Positions 10,102 to 21,802 of a stretch of DNA of 64,000 nucleotides are shown in pieces. The notes below the pieces were generated by a model that was not told the DNA's origin, did no database searches, and saw nothing but the letters and a program-made list of their open reading frames with translations. The translations under genes were made by a program, and so were the position numbers. How positions within the stretch are numbered: the stretch's first letter is position 1; each line of letters starts with the position of its first letter. The stretch is from Triparma columacea. Taxonomy: Eukaryota > Sar > Bolidophyceae > Parmales > Triparmaceae. The stretch lies in contig BRYA01000342.1 of NCBI GenBank assembly GCA_030267965.1, forward strand, positions 1-64,000, read 5' to 3'.

Positions 10102-13100
10102 ATGAGTTACAACCATAACGGAAAGTCGTACAGCAGTCAAGACGTCCGATCAGGACGTAATGGAAACTCGAACACGGGTGGTGGATCGAGGTGGGGAAAT
10201 TCGGGCTCCAATCCTTCATCAAATACAGGTAGCTCGCTTACCAGGGCGATGAACAATACGTCGGGTCATTCTAATAGATCAACTGGATGGGGCAATTCCT
10301 CAAGTGCCTCAAACAAGCAGCCGCAACGTTATGGACAGTCAGGAAATGGTGGTAGTAGACTGCAACCAAAGGGAGGAGGGCCAAAGGTCAGGGGTCAAAC
10401 CATGGCCTTCTGGCAGGAATGCTTTGTCTGCGCGTGCTGCATGATTGAGATCTCAGGTCCAGACAGCCTAGTTCAGCATTGCATGGGGAAAAACCATGCC
10501 AAGAAGAATCGCGGGAAGAGGGGGTTTGCGGGCATTGTCGCGAACAAGGCGGGGATCACGCCGGAGGTTAGCCAGGCGCTGATAGACCGCTGCAGCACGG
10601 GAATGGGTACGACGTCCTCCCTCGGGGGTGGGAGAGGAGGAGGTAAAGGAGGGATGGTAAACCAAGAAAAGCTGGGGGTCGTAGGCCTCTCAGCGCAGTC
10701 TTCGGCCATGGTCTTGGATGCCCTTCGAAAGAACAAAAGCGAGAAGGTGAGAATAGACGGGAAATAGACAGCAAAGACAGCTCGTATCACTAACGCCACC
10801 CCTCCCCCTCCCCTCCTCCCCCTCCCCTCTCCTCCCCCCCCCGTCTCCGTGCAGAACTTGGCCGAGATGGACGTTGAAGCACCCCCTCCCCCCATTCCTG
10901 CCTCGCAATCCTCCCCAGACCTCTCCTCTTTCTCAAACAACAAGCGGGCCCAGCCCCACCCCGACTCCCACAACGGCCGCAAGCTCGCCCGCCAGCTCGC
11001 CTCTGAGGGTAGGCGGTCGTCCGGCTTCCGGAACGACCGCCCCGATCTCAACCCTCCCCCCCACCTCGCCTCGGGCGGCCCAATGGACGCGCAGCGAAAG
11101 TCCCTTCCCGTCTACTCCTTCCGCGAGCAGCTTCTGAAAACCATCCGGTCCAACGCTGTGACTGTCGTCGAAGGCGAAACTGGGAGTGGAAAGACCACGC
11201 AGGTGCCGCAGTACGTCCTTGAAGACGCGGCTGAGAGGGGGGAGACCGGGAACATCATCGTGGCCCAGCCGCGCAGGATCTCAGCAATGAGCGTCGCCGA
11301 GCGCGTGGCAGCCGAGAGGGGCGAGATGATCGGGGGCACAATAGGATACACGATAAGGCTGGAGTCTAAGGCGTCCCGCAACACGCGCATGCTCTTCTGC
11401 ACCACCGGAATCCTCCTCAAGAGGCTGGAGGACGACAAGGACCTGGAGAATGTCACGCACGTCTTCGTTGACGAAGTCCACGAGCGCAGCATTGAGTCCG
11501 ACTTCCTCCTTATGGTCCTCCGCGACTGCATGAAAAGGAGGACCGCGCCTCTTAAGATAATCCTCATGTCCGCGACACTGGACGCTACGCTCTTCCACAC
11601 CTATTTCGACGGTGCGCCGAGCGTCAAGTTCCCGGGCAGGACGTACCCGGTCACGGAGCTATACCTTGAGCACGCGATCGAAGCGACGGGGCACACGGTC
11701 AATAATAGCGACGACTGGGTTAGAAAGGGGAACAAGAAGTCGAATGATTCGTTCAACCCACACGGTGCGCCCCGCCCCCCCTCGCCCGACGATGAAGAGG
11801 TGAGAATTGGCAAGGAGTGCGCGGGCATGCGCCCATCAAGTTCTAACTCCCCCCTCTCCCCCCTAACGCAACCCTTTCCTCTTCTTAGCTGAGCTTCCAA
11901 CAGCTTTCGCAACGTTATCCCCAGTTCTCCTCCCGTGTCCACTCCTCCCTTCAGATCCTGGATCACAACGCCATCGACTACAGGCTCATTTGCGACACTG
12001 TCAGGTGGCTCTCGTCGTTTAGAGGACCCGAGGGGGCCAAGCAGTGGCTGGAAAGATTCAACAGCAAGTCAAGGATGCCTCCTACCGCCCCTTCGGTTGA
12101 GGAGGTGAGAGAGAATGGAAGGGAGATCCCGAGGAAGTACGTAGACCGTCCTAACGCACTCTCGAAAACAAATTCACAACTTGCTTCTCTCGACGCAGCC
12201 TTTTGACAGCTCAGCCAACGCCATCCTTATTTTCTTACCTGGAATTAAGGAGATTACGACTCTGCAGGAGCAGCTCGTCTACTCCCTCCGCTCGCAGGAG
12301 GAGCGCGATTGGGTTCTACCGATCCACTCTACTGTTCCCCCTGAGGACCAGAGGAGGGTCTTCACTCGGCCACCCCCCGGGGTTAGGAAAATCGTCCTCG
12401 CTACTAACATAGCAGAGACTGCCATCACGATCGACGATGTCGCGTTCGTGATCGACACTGGACGCATGAAGGAGAACCGCTACGATCCCCTCCGCCGCAT
12501 GGCATCCCTCGATGACTGCCTAGTCTCTCGTGCGAACGCCCGGCAGCGTAGGGGTCGTGCCGGCCGCGTTCGGGAAGGTGTTGCCGTCCACCTCTTTACC
12601 AAGCACCGCCATGACTACATTGCGGTGCCCCACCAGCTTCCGGAGGTCAAGAGGGTGCCCCTGGAGCAGCTAGTACTCCGCATCAAGGCGCTCAAATACG
12701 AGGGCACCGCGGCGCAAGTGTGCGCCCGCCTAGTGGAACCCCCAGCCCCAGCTTCCGTCAACCGCGCCGTCCAGGAGCTAACTTTCCTCGAGGCGCTCGA
12801 CGAGAATGAAAACTTGACAGCCTTAGGCGTGCACCTTTCCACCCTTCCGTGCGACTGCAGGATCGGGAAGCTCATCCTTCTCGGTGCCATGTTTGGAGTG
12901 GCGGATGAGGTGAGAATGAAAAGAGTAGAATTATTTCGACGCACTGTCGATACTTGTGCACGATACTAACGCGCCCTCCTTCTTCGCACCAACTAACTCC
13001 CCTCATCCGCGACGACAGGCCCTGACCATCGCTGCGACGCTCTCCTACCGATCCCCTTTCCTCGCCCCCATTGCCATGCGTGACGAGGCCAACGCCTGCA

Positions 13101-14837
13101 AAATGCAGTTCGCTCTCGCGCAGTCGGACCATCTAACCACGCTCCGTGCTTACAACGAGGTTGACAAGATGGGGACTTCGAGGTTTGACTTCTGCCGTCA
13201 GAATTACATTTCCATCAAGACTCTCCAGACCATCGCGGGGTTGAAGCGGCAGCTTCTTGAGCACCTCTCCGCTGCCGGCTTTGTCCGCCAGGGTCTTCGC
13301 AGCAGGTCCGTCGAGATGCTTGGTAAGAGGCTCGACGGAACAGACGGCTGCGCCGTCGCTCTCGAGCACGGCCTGCAGGGAGGTTACGATCTCATGCGTG
13401 ACCGCTTCCCGAGGTCGGATGGCCGGAACCGGAGCAGGGAGGACAGGTTGAGCAGCCTCGGCAACGAGAGGGCCCAAGAGGACTCCGGTTCGGCAGCTGC
13501 CATCCCTACCCAACCCTCGTCCTCCCTACAGGACCGCCTCGACAATACCAAGGCAGTCGTGCAGGAGACTGCAAGGGACACTGTCGCTGCCATTGAGAGG
13601 AAGGTAAGAGGGAGAAGAAATTACACAGCGTCGCGACGAGAAGCTCACAACACCCAATCGACCACATTCCCCCCCCCCCTCTCTCTCGACCTAGGCCCCC
13701 ATCCTTAAGGCTCTCCTTGTCGCTGCGCTTTTCCCTCAATTAGTTATTGCCGCCGACACCAAGAAAGCCAAGAACTCGGCGTCGAAGCTGCAGGCTAGAA
13801 GTGCTGATGGTATGCAGCCGGAGGACATCAAGATCCACCCTCAGTGTGTTGCCGCTGCCAAGGGAGTGGTCCTCGACAGCCCTTACCTGATCTACCACGA
13901 GAAGGTCAAGACGAGCTGCGTATTCATGAGGGATGCGACTCCCGTGAGCCCTCACGCCCTGGTGCTGTTCGGCGGAGGTAGTTTGAAGGTCGACGACACA
14001 AAGCAGAGCGAGAACCGCTTTGACGTCGTCCTCCGCCTCGACGAGTGGATCGGCCTGTCGTGCCCTAGAAACGTCTACGAGATTTTGCTCGAGCTCAGAA
14101 AGGAACTTGACGCCGTGATGCGTCTCAAGATTGAGGACCCGAAGGCTGATTTCTCCGAAGGTGCCAAGGGACTCATTGACGCCGTCGAGATGCTCCTGGA
14201 GGAAGGCAGGGAGGTCCAGACTGCTGTTGGAGGGGAAAAGGTCAAGCTGGACAAGTTCGCTCAGAGCTTCGCCTCCATGAGGGGCGGGAACCAGTACGGC
14301 GGGAACCAGTACGGCGGGAACCAGTTGGTGGCCGGGCAGCCTATGAGTTTTTGGAGGGATTGTTACACTTGCGCGGCCTGCAGAACCAACATCAGTGGAG
14401 AGATCGCCCTTATCCAGCACTGCGCTGGTTCCAAGCACGCTGCCAAGAATGGGGGAAGGAGGGAGTTCGCTGGGTTAGTTCCCAACAAGGGTGGTGTCAC
14501 TCCGAACGTGTCCCCCAAGGTCATAGAAAAGATTGCTGCTGCCGGTAGGAAGCAGGAATCCAAGTCGGGAAAGAAAAACGGAAAGAGGAACGGTTACGGG
14601 AACGGTTACGGGAACAGTTTCGGTCACAACAATTTTGGGAACAACAACTCTTATGGCGGAACCACATACTACCCGCAGCAGCAAAATAATTATCAACAAC
14701 AACACAACAATAACAATTACCTGCAACAACAAAATTATCAACAACAGTATCAAAACTCACCCTACCAACCAAACCCACCCTACCAACCAAACCAAAGTCA
14801 ATCCTCTTTGGGCAATACGAGGTGGGGCGACTTCTAG
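10102..14837 (+). CDS. DExH-box RNA helicase bracketed by two related zinc fingers
   Basis: Six exons (10102-10746, 10855-11799, 11889-12104, 12199-12909, 13019-13603, 13695-14837), all phase 0, give 1414 aa. The core is a DEAH/RHA-type helicase: Walker A GETGSGKT near residue 322, DEVH near 421, SAT motif III, QRRGRAGR motif VI near 718, then the winged-helix and OB-fold C-terminal regions of this family. The flanks are unusual. Residues about 101-137 (FWQECFVCACC...H...H) and 1251-1290 (FWRDCYTCAACR...H...H) are clearly homologous C2H2-like fingers, each followed by a matching AG-[IL]-V-x-NK-x-G-[IV]-T segment. The C-terminus is Asn/Gln/Tyr-rich and prion-like, with GGNQY repeats just before the finger. 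The core is closest to DHX36/DHX57/DHX29-type helicases; a role in RNA remodelling or translation is inferred. Confidence 0.9.
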
Positions 14838-14928
14838 TAAAATTCATTGATTTTTACCACAAATACTGTAGCCTTTCTATTTTTTCATCAATTATCGTAC
14901 ATTCAACGCAAACGCCCTCAATAGATGA

Positions 14929-16805
14929 TCAAGCGAAGATACTGCTCTTCGACCTGCTCATGCCCCTGCTGCTGCTCGCTTTGCTTGGAAGCCTTTTTGC
15001 GCTGTGCGCTCCGAAGTCGCTGCTGGTTGTCCTGAAAAGGACTGGAGGTTTTTTGTGCATGTGGCTTACGTGGAAGGGGCTCTCAGTCGTTCCTCCCCAC
15101 ATCCTGTGAGCAAACTTTGGGTGCTTCTTACTCTCAAAGCCGAAGCCGTTCTTCTTCTGTAGCTTGTCGTCCGCGGTGTAAATTTGCTTATAGTACTTGA
15201 GCATCTGCTGTGACTTTTCCTTGAGCTTCTGGTCTCTGTTCATGTGTTCCATCTGCTCTTGCCTCTTTACCCTCTCCATAATGATCCTGAAGTTAGCGTC
15301 CGTCCTCTTCTTTCTCTTGACCGTCTGAAACATCTTCTCCTCGAAGCCTTTCTGGGCGTCGCTCTTGAGGTTCCTCTTGATGGGCTGGTTAGGAACGTAG
15401 TGGAGAGGAGGGTAGTAGTCATTAGTCGTCGTTGTACTCATGGTCATAGGCTGGTAGTAGCCTCCGGCGTTGGGGTCCACCCCGTCGCCACCGCAGCCCG
15501 TCCTCGTCCAGTCGGTCGGAGGGAGCGGTCTGAACCTGGGGCAGATTGCAGCGAGCTGCTCGGCCTTCTTGGCCCTCATCTCCTCAAAGAGCTCTGCACT
15601 GCTGTTAACCTTAGACAGCGTGCGCTGCATATTTTCTGGGGCTAACCCAACCCCGCCCCTGCTTCCAGAGACAGTGTGCGGTCGGGACTTGATCATCATG
15701 TTGGTCTCCTTGGGGATGCTGGCCTCCTCTTGCCTCTGCCTCTCTGCCCTGAACTTCTGGGTGGCAGCATTGTCGGCCTGTATGGCCTTGAACATGGCCT
15801 CTTGGTGAGCAATTGCGTTGTCAGTCTCCTTTTGCCACTGCCAGGGCTTGTTGGCGATACGGTCAAGCTTGTTGAGGGCGCGCTGCCGGGAATCAAAGAA
15901 GGGGTTGTACTCAGGGTCAATATCATGGACCTGGATGAACTTGGCGAACTCCTTGTAGCTAATCTCTCCGTTGTGGTCAGCGTCGAGCTCGTCAAGGACC
16001 TTGTTCATGTCCGCCCTGGACACTCCGAGGTTGAGATGCCTCTCCCCCATTGCACCGCAGAATTCGTCCGGCGACAGGTACCCCGTCATGGACTCGTCCC
16101 ACTGCTTGAATATTTGGATAAGGTACTCCGAGTTCACCGCCTGGGAGTCGTCCATCTTGTGGGCCCTGCGCCTCGCTACGAGCCTGTCCACGATCATGTC
16201 CTTGACCCTCTGAACTACCGGGTCCATCTTCTTTTCCTTCTTCTTAATCTCCGGCCTCCCGAACTTCGACATGGTCGAACGTGAAGACTGCATGCCGTCA
16301 AGTTCGCTATTGCCCGGGCTCAGAAAGTGAATGAACTCCTGGACGTCGAGCTGCTCGTTCTTGTCCTTGTCAATGTACTCGAACAATACGCGCTGCTGCT
16401 CGCGGCTAAAGAGCGCCTCGAGGTTTCTCCTCTTGAGTCCCCGAGAAAACTCGTCCAATGAGACCGTGCCGCTGTTGTCGTAGTCGAACATCTTGAACAT
16501 GTTCTTGATGTCCCCGAACTTGGTGGCGGCAAGTTGCGCTAGCTTCTTTCTAGCCTTGTTGAACATTATCTAGGAGGAGGAGGGAAAGTGTGTGGGGTTG
16601 AGCACCTCGTGGTAAGAAGAGTAGTGGCGCAAAGCCAAAATAATAATCTCACCTTATCATTCTCATGCTTGATGAAATCCTGTTTCTCCTTCGCCAAGTC
16701 GAGGTATTCGTAGTTATCGTGGTAATCCCCTTTTCCGAGCTTCTCCTTCGTCTCCGTGTTCCACATCTTGGGATCGGGAATTTTGGAGGGTTGGTAGGTT
16801 GCCAT
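14929..16805 (-). CDS. EF-hand calcium-binding protein, function unknown
   Basis: Exons 16805-16653 and 16569-14929 give 597 aa. At least three canonical EF-hand loops are visible: DYDNSGTVSLDEF, DKDKNEQLDVQEF and DADHNGEISYKEF. A weaker fourth site (DESMTGYLSPDEF) lies between the second and third of these, so two EF pairs are likely. The C-terminal half is basic, Gln- and Lys-rich, with a helical stretch and a Ser/Arg tail. I do not recognise a specific family; the neighbouring ciliary genes make a cytoskeletal or axonemal calcium sensor plausible, but that is guesswork. The gene ends 91 bp from the helicase stop (tail-to-tail) and is divergent from the kinesin gene. Confidence 0.75.
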
Positions 16806-17301
16806 TTCGTGCTTCCTTTCCTTGGGGGCAATGAGCTGGTAGGGGGGGGGCGGGGGGGAGGGGGAGAGAAGGAGGGAGAGAGTGGAGGAGCGGGGTTAAA
16901 CTGATGACACTAGACTATAGACCATAAAGGTGAAGCCTCATCCCCCTCCAATGGTCCATGGGCTCGGGATGCTCTTGATGGGATCGGGATGCTTTCTCAC
17001 CTTTAGAGTGCCCGTTAGCTGGTCCCTCTCCACTTTAGGCCTCCGAGCCGACCCCACAGTCGAGGGCCTGCTACGCCCCGCTCGCACAATAGGACTTGGA
17101 AGAGGAGAACTGCCATGGGGCGGTTCACCTGCCGACCCCGAGAGATCCCTTGGCTGGTTCGTCTTGCCTCCCGTTACCCTCCTTGTTCTCCGTGAGGACG
17201 AAAGCGTCGTTGAAGGGCGCGAAATTCCGGATGGAGATCCCATTCGGCCGCTCATCCTTTCAGTTATTTTGTGATCCAAAATTGGTTCCAGCGCTGGCCT
17301 C
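16806..17301. other. Divergent intergenic region, EF-hand/kinesin
   Basis: Nearly 500 bp between two divergent start codons. It begins with G-rich homopurine sequence (about 16840-16890) and then has ordinary GC-rich sequence. Open frames on both strands lack recognisable protein features. It likely holds both promoters and perhaps a long kinesin 5' UTR. Confidence 0.5.
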
Positions 17302-20300
17302 ATGGTGAACAAACTCGGAAGAAGCAGAGCAAGAGCAAAGGTGAAAACTGCCTTTCCCAAAATTGAAAAAAAAATGGAAGAGAAGGGATTGTTGGGCCTA
17401 GCCTTTAACGGTGACGACTATCACGGTCGACCCGGCGGAGGCGGAGCGACGCAGGTATCTCCTGAGCTGTTTAAACAGGGAGTGATAGAGCATGCAGTTT
17501 GGCTTGGTGAGTGCCACGACCGATTTGACTGTAGGGTGTCCTGTTGTCTTCTCTGGGAGGTTTTAGCAGTTTTTTACCGCTGTTCATGGATCACCTAACC
17601 AGTGCTATTTTGTCTCCCAACCTTCACTCTCGCTTCTCGCTCGACTATAGGCATGGATCCAGAACAAGACAAAAAGTTCCTTTGGATTGCAGGTGAGGGT
17701 GGCCAAGGGAGGGCATGGAGCGTAGGGCGGCCTGGTCAAAAAGGTCACTGAAGTATCTAACATGGTCCTCTACTCTCTCCCCCCCCCCCGAGCAGAGAGA
17801 TCTCTTGTGGCAAAACTCCCCCAGGACTGGGTCCAGCTGAAGACTGACGCGGAGGGCCACCCTTACTATTACAACCAGGTTACGCAGGAATCCCGGTGGG
17901 ATCACCCGTCCGACAATGAGTACAGGGAGCTCTTCAGGAAAAAGAAGGAGGAGGCGATGCAACAAAACACCCTCTCCTCACCCCGCCACTACCACCCGAC
18001 CTCCCCCATGTCGTCCCCCTCTGTGTCTGAACAGAATCTGTCGACGTTCTCAGTCAATACTCCCCCTGTCCCGCCTAGATCACCCTCTGAGTCCTCCCTC
18101 TCCGAGCGCCAGAGGGCCAGAATGGCCGGCGAGCTCGATTCCGCGAACGAACTTAATGAGCAGCTAAAGGCTGAGATTGAGGAGGAGGTGAGAATGGAGA
18201 GAGGAGAGGCGGAGGGGGGAGGGAGGGAAGGAAGGAGGGAGGGAGGGAGGTGCGACAATGTGCAATGTGTAGCTAACCACTTCGCTCCTCCCTCGCTCCT
18301 CCTCCGCAGATGCAAAGAGGGATCGAGCTCCACAAGAGGCTCAAGGACACCGAGGCCAAGCTAGACTCCGCCAACAGGCAAATTCAGAGGTTGAAAATGG
18401 ATGAAGGGGGACGGGGAGGAGGAGGAGAGAACAATGCGGAAATGGAGGAAGAGCTACGACAGGCGAATGAAACTGTCGGAACCCTCAAGGACGAGGTGAG
18501 GAGGCTCAAGAAGAAGTCCAAAGAGGCGGAGAAGTCCAAGGGGTCGTTGGTTCCCGCAGACATTCAGGAGAGCATCCTCCACGTGGATGGTGCGTTCGAG
18601 GAGTGCATCGGGGATCTCGAAAAGAAGAGCCCAAAACACACGGATCATGAGGTGAAGGCTATGGTTGAGGAGGTGGAGATGATGTGCATGGGGTACCGCA
18701 AGGCCCTTAGGATGCCCGCGGTTAGAAGTAGGGAGGAGGGGAAGGAGGAGGAGAAGGAGGGGCGGGGAGACGTCTCCGGTGCCGAGGCTGAGAACTTGGA
18801 GAAGCTCGGAGAGCTGGAGAAGCAGCTGGCCGCCCAGAAGAGCAAGAACATGAACTTGAACTCGAGGCTTTCTGAGATCGAAGTCACCCTGGAAAACCTC
18901 ACTGAGACTCACTCGATGCTCAAGGAGACCCACGGAAACTTGAAGTCCTCCTCGGAAGAGACCGTCAGGTCACTGGAGAAGCAAGTGTCGGGCCTTAAGT
19001 CATCCCTCGACGACCTCGCAAATAGTTCCTCGAAGAAGGAAAACGACCACCCCATTCAGATGGCCAAGCTGGAGGCTAAGATTCTGGAAAGCAAGGAGAA
19101 GCTGGGGGCGGCGACGAGGCAGAGGGAGGAGCTGGAGGGCACCCTCGCCGACTGTAGGGAAAAGCTGGAGAAGAAGAAGGGGCAGGTCGGGAGTTTAACG
19201 GAGACGATCAAAACCCTAGAAAACGAAAAGTCGGTTCTTGAGTCTAATATTGAGGAGAACGAGAAAGAGATTGCCTCGTGGAGGGAAAAATACAACAAAA
19301 CGAGGGACAAATTGAAGGCGCAGGAAGCAAAGAACTCAGAGATGGAGCTGGACTTCAACAGCGAGAGGGAGACCATGGCGGAGGGGGTCAAGGCAGCAAA
19401 ACAGAAGAACAGGTGAGTGCTCAAGGATTGCGTTGGTGGATTAATGGACGATTTATTCTTGCCTTGGCTTGCAGTTTTCGCTAACCTCCCCACCCCTTCC
19501 TCTCGCTTCGCAGCAAGCTGCAAGACGACCTCGAGGCAGTGACGAAGAACTACGAGCTCACCACTGCGGACCTTGCCGAGGCCAAGGAGGACGCCAGCGG
19601 GGCCTGGAAGAAGTGGGACTCTGTCGTAAAGAGCAACGAGAAGTTGACGAAAAAAGTCGAGAAGATGGAGTTCACGACGGAGGAGGCGCTCAGGGAGGTG
19701 GCGGAGATGAAGTCGAAGATAGAGAGGCTGGAGGAGGAGAACAAGGCGGCAAAGGATGACGCGTTGACGTACCAGAACAAGTTCATAGAGAACCAGAAGA
19801 AGATCAAGAAGCTCAATGAGCACATTGTAACCCTTCAGGGGAACATCAGGGTATTCTGCAGGCTCCGCCCGCTGTCCTCGAAGGAGGAGGACGAGATAAG
19901 GAACGACGACGAGGCTCCCTCCCTGGAGAAGAGCATCCAGTACCTCGACGACGGCAAGATGCTCTTCCACGGAGCAATGTACGAGTACGACCACGTCTTC
20001 AGCCCCTCGACAACGCAGAAGGACGTATTCGGGGAGATGCAGAGCGCGGTCGCGAGCGCGATGGACGGGTTCAGAGTCTGCATCTTCGCGTACGGACAGA
20101 CGGGGAGCGGGAAGACCTACACGATGGAGGGACCGAGAGAGGACAGGGGGGTAAACTTCAGGGCGCTGGAGGAGATGTTCGACCTGGCGGAGGCGGAGGG
20201 GAACGTGGACTACGACTTCAAGGTCTCGGTGCTGGAGGTTTACAACGAGACAGTTTGCGACCTCCTGGTGAGGGGGGCGGGGGGGACGGACCTGGCCATC

Positions 20301-20855
20301 AGGAAGAACAAGGAGGAGGTATTCGTGGAGGGCCTCACGGAGTGCGTCGTCGAGAACGCCGCAGACGTCGAGGAGCTTATGCAACTGGCGAGCCGGAACA
20401 GGTCCACCGCCAGCAACAACGTGAACGAGCACAGTAGCAGAAGCCACCTTGTCCTGAGCGTCAAGGTCACCGGGGTGCACAGGGTTAGCGGGACTCGGAT
20501 CGGGGGGAAGCTGAACCTCATCGACCTGGCGGGTAGCGAGAGGCTCAAGAACACGGCGGCGAGCGGGCAGAGGCTGAAGGAGGCCAAGAACATCAACAAG
20601 TCCCTGAGCGCCCTGGGAGACGTCGTCAGCGCGCTCGGGGACAAGAAGGCGGGCCACGTGCCGTACAGGAACAGCAAGCTCACGTTCCTACTGCAGGACA
20701 GCCTGAGGGCGTCGGCGAAGGTCCTGATGTTCGTTAACATAAACCCGGCACCGAAGAGCGCGGGGGAAAGCATATGCAGCCTAAACTTTGCGGCGAGGTG
20801 CAGGGCCGTGCAGCTAGGGAAGGCGAGGAAGGACAACATTACGGTTAAGGGATAA
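17302..20855 (+). CDS. Kinesin-14 with CEP164-like N-terminal WW module
   Basis: Exons 17302-17506, 17651-17692, 17796-18187, 18310-19412 and 19514-20855 give 1027 aa; phases close. Residues about 60-125 match the N-terminal module of the centriolar appendage protein CEP164: a helical lead (HAVWLGMDPEQDKKFLWIA) and then a WW domain (LPQDW...YYYNQVTQESRWDHP). A Pro/Ser-rich linker and a long coiled coil (about 210-690) follow. The motor is C-terminal (about 691-1027), starting NIRVFCRLRPL, with P-loop GQTGSGKT, switch I NEHSSRSH and switch II DLAGSERL. A C-terminal motor with this neck defines kinesin-14, minus-end directed. A WW-bearing kinesin-14 suggests targeting to a basal body or a proline-rich partner. 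Start codon uncertain, as the N-terminal 50 residues are basic and unrecognised. Confidence 0.88.
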
Positions 20856-20935
20856 CGGGAATATTGGTTTCGACTTTTCAAACACTTTGGGCTGACAACA
20901 ATTAATTAGACAATGACACCGGGGCGGCGCGCGCT

Positions 20936-21560
20936 TCATATTCTGGCCAGAACGGGGACCGCCCTCTTGAAAAGGAAGAACCCTAGGCCAGCGGCTCCGA
21001 TTCCCCCCACGTTGTTGAGCGCCACGTACGCCGCCGCCCTCGCGTAGTTCGACGCCTGGATGAGTGCCAGTGTGTCTGTTGAGAAGGTTGAGAATGTGGT
21101 CAGAGCACCTGCGATGAGCGAAGCGAAGTCGCGAGGGATGAGAATCGCGGCAGCCGTTTTTGTTTGAGAGAGGGCGAGCCTCGCCTTTGTCGTCGCTTAA
21201 CCTCTCACCGCAGTAACCTACACCAAGGAAGAGGAGGGCCCTGGGGGGGAGGGGGGGGAGACGACAGGGGGAAGACTTAAGGACAGAGTTTGGAAGGGCT
21301 GCGTTTGGAGGCTTGAGAGACATGATACCGTCCTTGTAACCGTAGAGAGACCCCAATATGAAGGATCCCATAATGTTAATGAGAGCAATGTGGAAGGGAG
21401 GAGATAAACACGCCGCTAAATGTGAGTTATGAACTACTAGATTTGCGTTCTGAGTTGCTAGAGTCTTTGGTGCTAAGATTGCCTTCTGCGTTATGATATG
21501 ACGAGTATAGGCACCTAAAGAGGCACCCCCACCAAGGATAGCAAAATCGAGGGGGCTCAT
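20936..21560 (-). CDS. CrcB: Fluc/CrcB fluoride channel, single-domain, with an intron
   Basis: Exons 21560-21209 and 21108-20936 give 174 aa. Four hydrophobic helices are visible, with CrcB hallmarks: an N-terminal GGGASLGAYTR, INIMGSFILGSLYG in helix 2, and across the splice GALTTFSTFS in helix 3, including the Phe pair that lines the fluoride path. These channels work as antiparallel dimers and lower cytosolic fluoride. Fungal and plant FEX proteins are mostly two-domain fusions, so a one-domain gene in an alga resembles the bacterial form. The spliceosomal intron sits within the conserved core. It ends 80 bp from the kinesin stop. Without splicing the frame runs on through the intron, so the intron matters for annotation. 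Confidence 0.88.
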
Positions 21561-21802
21561 TTTATTGCTTTGCGTAAAGTTATAGAGTTATAAAGTGGTT
21601 GCGAAGTTTAACTGTTCAACTGTTAGTGCCCGGAGTGCATTAAAAAGTCTTTTTGTATCAAGCTGATTGTGAGAAGAAATTGAGGTTGGGTCCCCTCTGC
21701 TCCTCTGCTCCTTTGACTTCGAATTGAGGAGCGGGCTGGGGATCAACTAGATGGGTTTAAAAGGTACATAAGGTTAGGTTTCGATATGAAAACAAACATC
21801 GC

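Noticed and set aside
19056..20657. A 533-codon minus-strand frame opposite the kinesin motor
   Set aside because: GC-rich codons of the motor leave the antisense strand without stops; the Leu/Arg/Val-rich product has no features.
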